Source of the DNA: Candidatus Nomurabacteria bacterium
GTDB lineage: Bacteria > Patescibacteriota > Minisyncoccia > Phycocordibacterales > UBA9973
NCBI GenBank assembly: GCA_943356675.1
Contig: CALRFQ010000005.1
Span: 1 to 51,257 of the forward strand
Length of the DNA: 51,257 bases
Direction: 5' to 3'
The notes beneath the pieces were generated by a model that was given only the letters and a program-made list of their open reading frames with translations, ran no database searches and was not told the DNA's origin. Shown piece by piece: positions 7,791 to 17,372 of the stretch. Numbering within the stretch: the first letter of the stretch is position 1; every line of letters begins with the position of its first letter. The translations under genes were made by a program, and so were the position numbers.

Positions 7791-9626
7791 TTATTCTACT
7801 GTCACAGACTTCGCGAGATTGCGAGGCTTGTCCACATCGGCGCCGCGGATTAGTGCAGTATGGTAGGCGAGGAGCTGGAGAGGGAGGACAGAAAGTATTG
7901 GCATCCATTCGTCCGGCACGTTTGGGATTTCAATAACGTGATCGAAGATTGAGTGGAGCTCATCTTTGCCTTCGCGAATAATTCCGATAGTCATTGCTCC
8001 ACGAGCTTTCACTTCTTGCACGTTTGAAATTACTTTATCTATCATATCTTCATTTGTAGCGACTACAATAACTGGGAAATCTTTCTCCACTAGCGCGATA
8101 GGGCCATGCTTCATCTCACCAGCTGGGTAACCCTCAGCATGAATGTAAGATATTTCCTTAAGTTTGAGTGCGCCTTCAAGTGCGACAGGGAAGAGGATTC
8201 CACGGCCGATAAAGAGTGCACTTTCTTTTTCTTTCAAAATTTCCGCAATCTTTTTAATCTTCTCTTCTTCTTTCAGAACTTTGTTCACAGACTCACCAAT
8301 CTTTTCAAGTGAATCCACTAACTTTTTATAAGCATCAGCTTCTAGTGTTTCACGTCTTTGCGAAAGCAGTAGTGCGAGTAATGAAAGGAGAACTACTTGC
8401 CCTGTGAAAGCCTTCGTGGATGCCACACCGATCTCAGGACCGACGTGTATATATGAGCCTGCATCTGTAGTGCGAGCTATAGATGAGCCCACAACATTAC
8501 AAATTCCATATGTCACAGCCCCTCTTTCTTTTGCGAGAGATAGTGCGGCGAGTGTGTCGGCAGTTTCACCAGACTGTGAAATGGCAATCACGATGTCGTG
8601 CTTGTTTAGGATTGGGTCGCGGTAGCGGAATTCTGATGCATACTCCACTTCCACTGGCATCTTCGCAAGTGATTCGATAAGGTATTCACCCACGAGTCCA
8701 GATATCCAAGATGTTCCACAAGCTACGATGATGAGGCGGCGAGCTATAGCGAGCTGGTCGGCAATTTCTTCAAGACCTCGCAGGTGCACGGAGCGATCAG
8801 GAAGTATATGCCCGCGGAGTGCATCTTCAATAGTATGCGCCTGTTCGAAAATCTCTTTCTGCATGTAATGATCGTATCCGTTCTTGTCGAGCATTGTGGC
8901 TTCGAGTGTGAGCTTCTCGATAAATGGTGTGTGTGGCACACCAGCAATTGATGAAACTGTGTATTCACCACTACGTTTCACGATAGCTACTTGGTTGTCA
9001 TCCAAATAAATTACGCTCTTTGTGTATTCAGCGATAGGTGATGCATCGGAAGCAATAAAGAATTCTTGCTCACCGATTCCGATTACTAGCGGGCTACCCT
9101 TACGAGCTACAATGAGAGTATCCTTGTCACTTTCATCCATCACGATAATGGCGTATGCACCCACGACTTGTGTGAGTGACTGGCGGACAGCTTCAAGAAG
9201 TGTGAGGTTTCCTTTCTCTTTCACTGCTTCGATAAGGTGGGCGAGGACTTCAGTATCTGTGTCTGATGTGAAAGTGTGGCCTTCTTTAAGTAGGGCGGAC
9301 TTCAAGACTGCATAGTTCTCGATTATACCATTGTGAATGATAGCAATCTTGCCGGAGGCAGAAGTGTGAGGGTGGGAATTCCTGTCGGATGGCTCACCAT
9401 GAGTGGCCCAGCGAGTGTGCCCAATGCCGATATTGCCCTTTGCACCATGCTCTTTAGCATGCTTATAAACCTCGGCAACCTTACCCTTTTTCTTATAAAC
9501 CTTTAAATTATCGTCCATAATAGCAATACCGGCGGAGTCATAACCGCGGTACTCAAGCATCTCTAAGCCCTTTATAAGTATAGGGAATGCGTCTCTTTTA
9601 CCAATGTAACCAATTATTCCACACAT
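7791..9626 (-). CDS. glmS: Glutamine--fructose-6-phosphate aminotransferase (isomerizing)
   Basis: N-terminal MCGIIGYIGKRDA class II GATase; two SIS domains; C-terminal DKPRNLAKSVTVE. Confidence 0.97.
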   Translation of the reverse strand: MCGIIGYIGKRDAFPILIKGLEMLEYRGYDSAGIAIMDDNLKVYKKKGKVAEVYKHAKEHGAKGNIGIGHTRWATHGEPSDRNSHPHTSASGKIAIIHNGIIENYAVLKSALLKEGHTFTSDTDTEVLAHLIEAVKEKGNLTLLEAVRQSLTQVVGAYAIIVMDESDKDTLIVARKGSPLVIGIGEQEFFIASDASPIAEYTKSVIYLDDNQVAIVKRSGEYTVSSIAGVPHTPFIEKLTLEATMLDKNGYDHYMQKEIFEQAHTIEDALRGHILPDRSVHLRGLEEIADQLAIARRLIIVACGTSWISGLVGEYLIESLAKMPVEVEYASEFRYRDPILNKHDIVIAISQSGETADTLAALSLAKERGAVTYGICNVVGSSIARTTDAGSYIHVGPEIGVASTKAFTGQVVLLSLLALLLSQRRETLEADAYKKLVDSLEKIGESVNKVLKEEEKIKKIAEILKEKESALFIGRGILFPVALEGALKLKEISYIHAEGYPAGEMKHGPIALVEKDFPVIVVATNEDMIDKVISNVQEVKARGAMTIGIIREGKDELHSIFDHVIEIPNVPDEWMPILSVLPLQLLAYHTALIRGADVDKPRNLAKSVTVE

Positions 9627-9700
9627 ATAAGTAGATTATACATTTATTAGGCTATATATCAAAAATTAAAAATCGCCCTAGGCTTATCTTTTTTCTTAAA

Positions 9701-9814
9701 ATTCTCGTAGGTGTAACTTTTCTGGAGGCTTACGGAGGCGGACGCGCCGAGTACGAGATGCTTTTTCAACAGAAAAAGACAGCGTACTCCAAGAAAAGTT
9801 ATACCAAGAGGATT
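9701..9814 (+). repeat. Intergenic hairpin element, subtype 1 (copy C)
   Basis: GTAGGTGTAACTTTTCTGGAGGCTTACGGAGGCGGACGCGCCGAGTACGAGATGC..GAAAAGTTATACCAAG. Confidence 0.8.
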
Positions 9815-9817
9815 TAC

Positions 9818-9931
9818 AAATTGCCTTGGTATATCTTTTTTCGGGTCCGCATAATTTCTTGTTAGAAATTTGCTCAGCACTCAGACCGTCGTCTTCCGTC
9901 GGCCCCTCAAAAGTTACACCTGCGACAATTT
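9818..9931 (-). repeat. Intergenic hairpin element, subtype 2 (copy C')
   Basis: Reverse complement starts AAATTGTCGCAGGTGTAACTTTTGAGGGGCCGACGG and ends GCGGACCCGAAAAAAGATATACCAAGG. Confidence 0.78.
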
Positions 9932-9964
9932 TAGGTAGTGATTAAATAGTGATAGAATAGATAC

Positions 9965-10993
9965 ATGAACGAAAATATAAAAAATGCTATTAGTAAATTT
10001 GATTCAAAGAATGTACTCGGGTCTGTGGAACTTTTCAGCAAGCAATGTGAGCTCGCGTGGGGAAGTGTAAGTGAGAATAAAAATCACAGCGATGTGAAAA
10101 ATATTTTAGTTTGCGGAATGGGAGGCTCAGCGCTCGGTGCATACATACTACAGTCACTGAATATTTTCACAGTGCCTATTACGATGAGTCATGATTACAA
10201 TATCCCAGCTTGGGTAGGTGAGGGCACGCTCGTGCTCGCGATGAGCTACTCCGGAGGAACAGAAGAAACTCTTTCAGCGTCACAGAAAGCAATTGAAAAA
10301 AATGCGGAAGTGGTAGTGATCACAGTTGGTGGTGAACTGAAAAATATTGCAGGGAAAAATAATTTGGAAATTCATTTGATAGACAAGAGCGCAAACCCAT
10401 GCGGACAGCCACGTTTCGGAGTGGGAAGTATGATGATGGAAATTTTGAAAGTTTGCATCGATCACAATATTTGTAATTTGAAAAAGGAGGAAGTGGGAGC
10501 TGCACTCACAGAGCTTTCAAACTACAAAATAAATTTTGAAAGTGTGTGGGCAGAAGCCGAGAAATTAAAAAATAAAATGCCAGTACTTATCTTCAGTGAG
10601 CACCTCACAAATCTCGGGCGCTTCACTCGCAACCAAATTCACGAGACAGCAAAAGAGCTCGCACTATTCCACGAGATCCCAGAACTCAATCACCACCTTA
10701 TGGAAGGACTCACATTCCCCGATACAAATAAAGAGAAATTATATTTCGTATTTTTCGAATCAAATATGTACAGTGCAAAGATTGTGAAAAGAATCGCAGT
10801 GACGAAAGATGTACTCGGAAAGCAGGGGATACAATATATGAGTATCGAGATGGAAGGTGAGTCACCACTTTCTCAAGCTCTCATAGGAATGCTCCACTCC
10901 ATGTACCTCGCATATTCACTCGCTCTCATACACGAGAAGGACCCTAGCGACATCCCTTGGGTGAATTACTTTAAAGAGCAGTTAACTAAATAA
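9965..10993 (+). CDS. Bifunctional phosphoglucose/phosphomannose isomerase-like SIS protein
   Basis: VCGMGGSALGAYIL, SYSGGTEETL, HETAKELALFHEIPELNHHLMEGL. Confidence 0.85.
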   Translation: MNENIKNAISKFDSKNVLGSVELFSKQCELAWGSVSENKNHSDVKNILVCGMGGSALGAYILQSLNIFTVPITMSHDYNIPAWVGEGTLVLAMSYSGGTEETLSASQKAIEKNAEVVVITVGGELKNIAGKNNLEIHLIDKSANPCGQPRFGVGSMMMEILKVCIDHNICNLKKEEVGAALTELSNYKINFESVWAEAEKLKNKMPVLIFSEHLTNLGRFTRNQIHETAKELALFHEIPELNHHLMEGLTFPDTNKEKLYFVFFESNMYSAKIVKRIAVTKDVLGKQGIQYMSIEMEGESPLSQALIGMLHSMYLAYSLALIHEKDPSDIPWVNYFKEQLTK

Positions 10994-11007
10994 AACAGTA
11001 TTCCTTC

Positions 11008-11037
11008 AAAATAGCCCTATAAATAGGGCTATTTTAG
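11008..11037. terminator. Rho-independent terminator
   Basis: AAAATAGCCCTAT aa ATAGGGCTATTTT. Confidence 0.75.
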
Positions 11038-11038
11038 C

Positions 11039-11068
11039 TTGACAAATGAGCTATAAATATGCTATAAT
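11039..11068 (+). promoter_or_regulatory. Sigma-70-type promoter
   Basis: TTGACA (11039-11044), 18 nt spacer, TATAAT (11063-11068). Confidence 0.7.
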
Positions 11069-11104
11069 ATATTAAATTTTTAAACCTATAATTTCCTTCA
11101 AATC

Positions 11105-11737
11105 ATGAAAAAGTTTTTCTCGTATTTACAAAAAACAACTTGGGTAGTTATTGTAACTTGCCTAATCCACTTAATTTTCCGAATTATTAAAAAGGGTGAA
11201 TTTGATATTCACTATTTTAGAAACATCGGAGATGTTATCGTTCCCACAATCATTTCATTTTCCCTAATTATATGCCTGTGGGAAATTGAATTCCTTAAAA
11301 AACCAAGAGAATGGAAGTCTGGAAGAGATATTGCATTAATTATAAATTTTTGCATTTCAACCTTGATTCTTGGTGTACTGTACTACGATTATGCGTTTGG
11401 ATTTAGTTCCGACATTAGCATGTGGAAAATTGAGTATGCGGTTGCTGGGTTAAGTATTGTTGCCGGTGTTATTCGTCTACGCTACAGCATAGTCGTAAAC
11501 ATTGTCGCTAGCATGCTACCAGTAATACTTTACGCAGATGCGGGAATGTTTACGGTTAGCATTATCTGCTTAACTATTGCTTCATTAATCTCAGTTGTCT
11601 TAAGATATTTAATCTTCAGCGACTGGGGTACATTAGGAGAAAAAATTGATCAGTGGTTTGCTAAAAAAAAGAAACTTTATCGTGAAAAAAATACCGATAC
11701 TACTGGAAACAGTAAAGAGGTACAAACAACAAATTAA
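11105..11737 (+). CDS. Hypothetical multi-pass membrane protein (210 aa)
   Basis: Several hydrophobic segments, a good upstream promoter and a downstream terminator; no recognised family. Confidence 0.7.
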   Translation: MKKFFSYLQKTTWVVIVTCLIHLIFRIIKKGEFDIHYFRNIGDVIVPTIISFSLIICLWEIEFLKKPREWKSGRDIALIINFCISTLILGVLYYDYAFGFSSDISMWKIEYAVAGLSIVAGVIRLRYSIVVNIVASMLPVILYADAGMFTVSIICLTIASLISVVLRYLIFSDWGTLGEKIDQWFAKKKKLYREKNTDTTGNSKEVQTTN

Positions 11738-11742
11738 AGCTT

Positions 11743-11785
11743 AGCCGCTTTTAGACACATTAAGTCGTCTAAAAGCGGCTTTTTG
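11743..11785 (+). terminator. Rho-independent terminator
   Basis: AGCCGCTTTTAGAC..GTCTAAAAGCGGCT followed by TTTTT. Confidence 0.8.
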
Positions 11786-11853
11786 TTTGTGTGATTTTAC
11801 TCTTTATAAAAAGCTCATAATCTGCTAGTATAAGGGTATTATCAAATTAGTTC

Positions 11854-11924
11854 GCTAATCTCCAGACAGATAGAATTGAAGCCCGAAAATATAGGGATTT
11901 CAAAGCTAGAGTCTGGAGAGTAGC
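11854..11924 (+). promoter_or_regulatory. Structured 5' leader of pnp
   Basis: GCTAATCTCCAGAC (11854-11867) pairs with GTCTGGAGAGTAGC (11911-11924), with an inner TTGAA..TTCAA stem. Confidence 0.65.
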
Positions 11925-11934
11925 TCAAAAGAAT

Positions 11935-14070
11935 ATGCATTCACAAGAATTCGAAGTGGAGATTGGTGGCAAGAAGATTGTCGCTATGTTTTCTGATTTG
12001 GCAGACCAAGCCAACGGTTCAGTAATATTAAAAGCAGGGGACACAGTAGTAATGGCAACAGCTGTCATCTCAAGAGACGGGAAGTCCAATCCTGGATTTT
12101 TCAATTTGACTGTGGAGTATTTAGAAAAGTTTTATGCATCAGGAAAAATTCTTGGTTCACAATTCACACGCCGTGAAGGCCGTCCTTCTGACCAAGCTAT
12201 ACTAGCAGCGCGCGTGATCGACAGAACTATCCGCCCACTCTTCGACCACAGAATTAAAAACGCTGTGCAAGTAATCATCACAGTCCTCGCAGTGGGAACT
12301 GAAGATCCAAAGACGCTCGGAATCAATGCTGCATCTATCGCACTACACATGAGTGACATCCCATGGGGAGGTCCTATCGGAGCTGTGCACATCAGTAGTA
12401 CAAAAGAGAATGCACAAATCGCAGTGAACAATTACATTCCTCAAGGAAATGATCCAGTGTATGCACTCGACCTTATGGTGTGCGGTAAAGACAATACTAT
12501 AAATATGATCGAGGCTATGGCATTTGAATTTGAAGAGAGTATCGTTGGCAGTGCATTTGACCTAGCAGTATCTGAGATCACAAAGTGGGAGAATTTCCAA
12601 AAGGATCTCCGCGCGAAAATCGGAAAGGAGAAGCTCATATTTGAAACAGCTGAAACTACAGAAGAAATCAAAAAGCTCTTCAACGGCCTAATCGTTCCAA
12701 TCCTTGATAAAGGACTTTTCAGTAAAACTGAAAGCAAAAAGACAATCACAGAAGCTGAGCACGAATGGAAGAAGTTTGTGGAAGAAAAGTATGAGGATGA
12801 CCAAGCAATGAAGTTCATCGCTGAAGACTACATCGAAACTTACATTGATGATGCTCTTCACGTAGCTGCTCTTACGAAAGATATGCGCCCAGACATGCGT
12901 GCGCTCGACGAAGTTCGCGAACTCTTCGGTCAGGCTGGTGGTGTGTCACCTGTGTTACACGGTTCTGGAATCTTCTACCGCGGGCAAACTCATGTGCTAT
13001 CAGTACTCACTCTCGCAGGACCTGATGCTATGCACACTATAGATGGTATCGAATTTGATGCGAAGAAAAGATTTATGCATCACTACAATTTCCCTCCATA
13101 TTCTGCAGGTGAAACAGGAAGAGTAGGCGGAATTAATCGCCGTGAAATGGGCCATGGGTTCCTCGCCGAGAAAGCTCTAACTCCAGTTCTTCCAGATAAA
13201 GTTCTATTCCCATACACTATCCGCGTGGTTTCAGAGTCCACAGCATCGAACGGTTCCACATCACAAGCAAGTATTTGTGCTGCAACTATCGCTCTTATGG
13301 ATGGTGGCGTGCCTATAAAGGCGCCGGTTGCCGGAATTTCTATCGGAGTAATGATGGACGCAAACGATAGTACAAAGTACAAACTCATAACGGACATTCA
13401 GGGACCAGAAGATCACTATGGTGATATGGACTTCAAAGTAGCCGGAACAAAAGAAGGTATCACAGCTATCCAGCTCGATATCAAAGTGGACGGTGTGCCA
13501 GTGCAAGTACTCAAGGATGCGCTCGTGCAAGCAAAGAAAGCTCGTCTTCATATCCTAGAAACTATCGTGAGTGTCATCGCATCACCACGCGCAGACATAT
13601 CACCACGTGCTCCAAAAATCTTAACTGTAAAAATCAACAAGGATCAAATCGGTATGGTCATCGGCCCAGGTGGAAAGAATGTGAATATGATTCGCGAACT
13701 TACTGGCGCTGAGATAACTATCGAAGAAGATGGCACAGTGTTCGTCACAGGTAAAGATGGCTCTGCGGAGAAAGCTGCAAAGATGATTGCTGACCAAACT
13801 CATGTATGGCAACCAGGTGAAATGATGAAAGGTGAAGTGGTGAAGATCGTGGACTTCGGTGCATTCGTACGCTTCGGCGGAGGAAGTACAGAAGGACTTG
13901 TGCACATTTCTGAAATGGCACCCTTCCGCGTAAACAATGTAAATGATATTCTTAAAGAAGGAGAGATAGTGCCGATTAAAATTCTGAAAGTAGATGAGAA
14001 AGGAAAGATTAGTCTTTCTATAAAAGAAGCAGACAACAAATACTTCGAATCAAAAGCTCCTAAAGCCTAA
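11935..14070 (+). CDS. pnp: Polyribonucleotide nucleotidyltransferase (PNPase)
   Basis: Two RNase PH domains, KH (VIGPGGKNVNMIRELTGAEITIEEDG) and S1 (GEVVKIVDFGAFVRF) domains. Confidence 0.97.
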   Translation: MHSQEFEVEIGGKKIVAMFSDLADQANGSVILKAGDTVVMATAVISRDGKSNPGFFNLTVEYLEKFYASGKILGSQFTRREGRPSDQAILAARVIDRTIRPLFDHRIKNAVQVIITVLAVGTEDPKTLGINAASIALHMSDIPWGGPIGAVHISSTKENAQIAVNNYIPQGNDPVYALDLMVCGKDNTINMIEAMAFEFEESIVGSAFDLAVSEITKWENFQKDLRAKIGKEKLIFETAETTEEIKKLFNGLIVPILDKGLFSKTESKKTITEAEHEWKKFVEEKYEDDQAMKFIAEDYIETYIDDALHVAALTKDMRPDMRALDEVRELFGQAGGVSPVLHGSGIFYRGQTHVLSVLTLAGPDAMHTIDGIEFDAKKRFMHHYNFPPYSAGETGRVGGINRREMGHGFLAEKALTPVLPDKVLFPYTIRVVSESTASNGSTSQASICAATIALMDGGVPIKAPVAGISIGVMMDANDSTKYKLITDIQGPEDHYGDMDFKVAGTKEGITAIQLDIKVDGVPVQVLKDALVQAKKARLHILETIVSVIASPRADISPRAPKILTVKINKDQIGMVIGPGGKNVNMIRELTGAEITIEEDGTVFVTGKDGSAEKAAKMIADQTHVWQPGEMMKGEVVKIVDFGAFVRFGGGSTEGLVHISEMAPFRVNNVNDILKEGEIVPIKILKVDEKGKISLSIKEADNKYFESKAPKA

Positions 14071-14180
14071 AAATAATGGATCCCGATAGAAATTTAACAA
14101 AAAAAATAAATTTACAATTTAATTCTGGGAACATTATCTATATTAGAATAAACATAATTAATTAATAAATTTCACACGGG

Positions 14181-15077
14181 ATGGATACAGAAAATAAAAA
14201 TGAAATAATGGGTAGCAGTGAATCACGTATACCTGCTGTGCATACATATCGTAGTGATATGGAAGAGGTAGTGCACAGTGAAGGTGCATCACTTGCTAGT
14301 ATTATGCTTGCAGAAAAAAAGCGACAAGAAGAAGAGATAGAAACAACAGAAGGTACTGGTGTGAAAAATTCTGTAGTATATATCGTGCTTAGTATCATAC
14401 TTGTAATCGGTGCTGTAGTAACTGTGTATGTGCTGAAGAATATGACAAACACTGCTTCAACTGCGCAAATAGTTCAAGATAAACTTTCGACATATATTTC
14501 TTATGATAAAGTCACTCACATAAATGCTGATGGATTACTCGGCAAAGAAACAATAGGGAATGTAATACAAAAAGCTCGCTCACAAGCTGGCAAGCAAGGT
14601 GAGGTGGAAGCATTGTCACTCGAGAAAGACGCAACCGCACTCGCCCTAACTACAAATGAATTCTGGAGTGCAAATGGTAGCACATTACCTAGTGATGTAA
14701 TGAGCGCACTTTCAAGCAATATGATGCTTGGGCTATATACAACTTCAAGCTTGGATCGCCATGTATTCTTTATCTTCGGAGTGCAGAATTATGACAAAGC
14801 ACTGTCTGGTACATTAGCGTGGGAGAAGACAATCCTCGACGATGTGTATGCGATATTCAATATTCAGATAAATGGAAATTATTCTCCTATAATGCAAGCC
14901 TCATTTGAAGATGTGGTGATCAATAACAAAAATGCTCGAATCGTACGTGATGTGAATGGAAACCCTGCACTATATATTCTCTTTATAAATAAAGATCTAT
15001 TAATAGTGACAGACAATGAAGATGCAATACAAGAAATTACTAACCGCAGCCTAGTGAAAAACGCAAAGCCCCTCTAG
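14181..15077 (+). CDS. Hypothetical single-TM protein (298 aa)
   Basis: TM segment SVVYIVLSIILVIGAVVTVYVL followed by an extracytoplasmic-looking domain. Confidence 0.65.
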   Translation: MDTENKNEIMGSSESRIPAVHTYRSDMEEVVHSEGASLASIMLAEKKRQEEEIETTEGTGVKNSVVYIVLSIILVIGAVVTVYVLKNMTNTASTAQIVQDKLSTYISYDKVTHINADGLLGKETIGNVIQKARSQAGKQGEVEALSLEKDATALALTTNEFWSANGSTLPSDVMSALSSNMMLGLYTTSSLDRHVFFIFGVQNYDKALSGTLAWEKTILDDVYAIFNIQINGNYSPIMQASFEDVVINNKNARIVRDVNGNPALYILFINKDLLIVTDNEDAIQEITNRSLVKNAKPL

Positions 15078-15111
15078 TTGCGCGTTTACCCTAGAATGCT
15101 AAAATTGATAT

Positions 15112-15465
15112 ATGGAAAATTATAAAAACAAACTAATAGAAGAGAAGGCATTAATCGAGAGTGAGCTTGGGGGAGTAGCCATCAAGCACGAAGAAACTGG
15201 CGTTTGGGAAGCAAAGCCAGTGGAAGAGACTTACACAGAAGCTGATGAGAATGACCAAGCAGATAGAACAGAGGATTACGAAGAGCGCTCTGCCTTAGTA
15301 AACACGCTCGGAGACAGACTAAATGATGTACTTGCATCACTTGCAGACATTGAATCTGGAAAGTTTGGAACTTGCACAGTTTGCGGAATGAAGATTGAGG
15401 AAGACCGCCTAGAGGCAAACCCCGCAGCTCGCACATGCAAAACTTGCATGAATAAGGTTAACTAG
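15112..15465 (+). CDS. DksA/TraR C4-type zinc finger protein
   Basis: GTCTVCGMKIEEDRLEANPAARTCKTC. Confidence 0.88.
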   Translation: MENYKNKLIEEKALIESELGGVAIKHEETGVWEAKPVEETYTEADENDQADRTEDYEERSALVNTLGDRLNDVLASLADIESGKFGTCTVCGMKIEEDRLEANPAARTCKTCMNKVN

Positions 15466-15481
15466 TTTATTAATAAAAAAT

Positions 15482-15589
15482 GAGAATAGTTCTTGAAGAG
15501 GGGCTGGCGCAGGACGACGGTCCGAGCGCTGAGCAAATTTTTAGCAAAAAATTATGCGGACCCTCTGAGAGAAGCTATTCTCTTTTTTT
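15482..15589 (+). repeat. Intergenic hairpin element, subtype 2 (copy D), also terminator-like
   Basis: GAGAATAGTTCTT..GAGAAGCTATTCTC followed by T7. Core GAGGGGC..GACGACGGTCCGAGCGCTGAGCAAATTT..AAATTATGCGGACCC matches copy C'. Confidence 0.78.
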
Positions 15590-15597
15590 ATTTAAGT

Positions 15598-15716
15598 AAA
15601 TTACCCTTGGTATAACTTTTCTTGGAGTACGACGTATTTTTCTGGTGAAAAATCGTCTCCTACTCGGCGCGTCCACCTCCGTAAGCCTCCAGAAAAGTTA
15701 CACCTACGTGCAATTT
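15598..15716 (-). repeat. Intergenic hairpin element, subtype 1 (copy E)
   Basis: Reverse complement GTAGGTGTAACTTTTCTGGAGGCTTACGGAGGTGGACGCGCCGAGTAGGAGACGATTTTTCACCAGAAAAATACGTCGTACTCCAAGAAAAGTTATACCAAGGG. Confidence 0.82.
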
Positions 15717-15751
15717 GTTTGGTAAATAAGATTTTGTAGTATAATAATTAT

Positions 15752-17323
15752 ATGTCGTTCTCGAGAGTTTATGCGGCACAACCTCATATGCTGAAAGGGA
15801 AGGTGGTTACCGTTGAAGTGGATATTACAAAAGGCACACTTCACGCTTTTACAATGGTAGGACTTCCAGACAAGGCAGTCGACGAAGCGAAGGACCGCAT
15901 GAGCTCCGCGCTCAAGAACTCTGGCTTCAATTCTCCTAAGAATCAAAATCAAAAAATAGTTATTTCACTTTCGCCCGCAGACCTGAAAAAGGAAGGGGCG
16001 TATTTTGATTTGGCTATCGCGCTCTCGTATTTACTATCTGCTGAAGATATAGACTTCAATCCTGAAGGCCGAATTTTCCTCGGAGAACTTTCACTAAACG
16101 GTGAGCTACGTCCTATCAAGGGAGTGCTCCCACTCACTCAAGCTGCGAAGAGGGAAGGCTATAAAGAAATCTTTGTACCGAAAGCAAATGCAGAGGAAGC
16201 AGCACTCGTGGATGGCATCACCGTATACGGTGCAAATACTCTAAAGGAAGTGGTGGACCATATTTATAAAATTAAATATGACAAAAAGGGAAACCCCTTG
16301 GAACCTGAGAGAGCGAAAATAATTCCCCAACCCAAAACTCAAATACTAAAGAAAGATAAAATTCACACCATCGACTTCTCTGACATTCGTGGGCAAGAGG
16401 GAGCAAAGAGAGGATTAGAAATTGCTGCAGCCGGTGGGCACAACATCGCAATGTCAGGACCACCCGGCACTGGGAAGACGATGCTCGCTCGCGTGTTCTC
16501 ACACATTCTGCCAGACTTAGCTAATGATGACATTTTAGAAGTGACCGGCATCCACTCCATAGTCGGAATGCTTGAAGATAATTTAATTACAGAATCTCCA
16601 TTCCGCTCTCCTCACCACACTGCAAGTTATGTGGCGATGATAGGTGGCGGAGCAAATCCGAAGCCAGGGGAAGTGACCCTCGCACACAAAGGTGTGCTCT
16701 TCCTCGACGAATTCCCAGAATTTGAAAAAAGAGTGCTTGAAGCACTACGCCAACCACTTGAAGATAATGTGGTTTCCATTTCACGTGCACGAGGCTCGGC
16801 ACTCTTCCCATCAAACTTCATCCTCGTCGCTGCAATGAACCCTTGCCCATGTGGCAATAAAGGCAACAAGCAGAAAGCTTGCATCTGTAAGCAAATGGAC
16901 CTCGATAGATATGCGAGGAAAATTTCCGGTCCAATAATAGACCGCATCGATATCTGGGTCACAGTAGGGGCAGTGGACTACGACAAACTTTCAAGCACCG
17001 AAACGCACGGAGAAAAGACAGAAAGAATAAAGGAGAGGGTAATGCGAGCAAGAAATATTCAAGAGAAAAGATTTAAGAGTGCCACAAGAGTTTTGAAAAC
17101 AAATAGTGAAATGAATGTAAAAGAATTAAATACTTTCGCGCCACTCGCAGATGATGTGAAAAATTTGTTAAACCAAAGTGCAGAAAGATTACAACTCTCC
17201 GCCCGCGCCTACCACCGCGTCATCAAGCTCGCCCGCACAATAGCCGACCTCGAATCCGCCGAGCATATTTCCTCTTCTCACATTCTCGAAGCACTACAAT
17301 ATAGACCAAGAGTTAATCAATAA
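15752..17323 (+). CDS. comM: YifB/ComM-family Mg-chelatase-like AAA+ ATPase
   Basis: GLPDKAVDEAKDRM, GPPGTGKTMLA, ESPFRSPHHTASYVAMIGGG, AAMNPCPCG. Confidence 0.92.
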   Translation: MSFSRVYAAQPHMLKGKVVTVEVDITKGTLHAFTMVGLPDKAVDEAKDRMSSALKNSGFNSPKNQNQKIVISLSPADLKKEGAYFDLAIALSYLLSAEDIDFNPEGRIFLGELSLNGELRPIKGVLPLTQAAKREGYKEIFVPKANAEEAALVDGITVYGANTLKEVVDHIYKIKYDKKGNPLEPERAKIIPQPKTQILKKDKIHTIDFSDIRGQEGAKRGLEIAAAGGHNIAMSGPPGTGKTMLARVFSHILPDLANDDILEVTGIHSIVGMLEDNLITESPFRSPHHTASYVAMIGGGANPKPGEVTLAHKGVLFLDEFPEFEKRVLEALRQPLEDNVVSISRARGSALFPSNFILVAAMNPCPCGNKGNKQKACICKQMDLDRYARKISGPIIDRIDIWVTVGAVDYDKLSSTETHGEKTERIKERVMRARNIQEKRFKSATRVLKTNSEMNVKELNTFAPLADDVKNLLNQSAERLQLSARAYHRVIKLARTIADLESAEHISSSHILEALQYRPRVNQ

Positions 17324-17348
17324 TTAATACAATATCTATAACCAACAT

Positions 17349-17372
17349 AAGCGATAGCATACTATGAGTATA
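17349..17372. repeat. 24-bp imperfect direct repeat, left copy, overlapping the start codon of the Cas2/PaaX-like gene
   Basis: AAGCGATAGCATACTATGAGTATA versus 17859-17882 AAGCGATAGCATACATTGAGTATA (22/24 identical). Confidence 0.75.

Noticed and set aside
8106-9315. Overlapping antisense ORFs on the plus strand (8106-8312, 8404-8625, 9022-9315)
   Set aside because: They sit entirely antisense to glmS and show no protein-family features; they are ordinary shadow ORFs, as are most track ORFs antisense to pnp, uvrD, virB4 and the repeat genes.
9627-9930. Possible glmS ribozyme or riboswitch upstream of glmS
   Set aside because: No recognisable glmS ribozyme core; the structured DNA there belongs to the dispersed hairpin family and is separated from glmS by its own -10 box.
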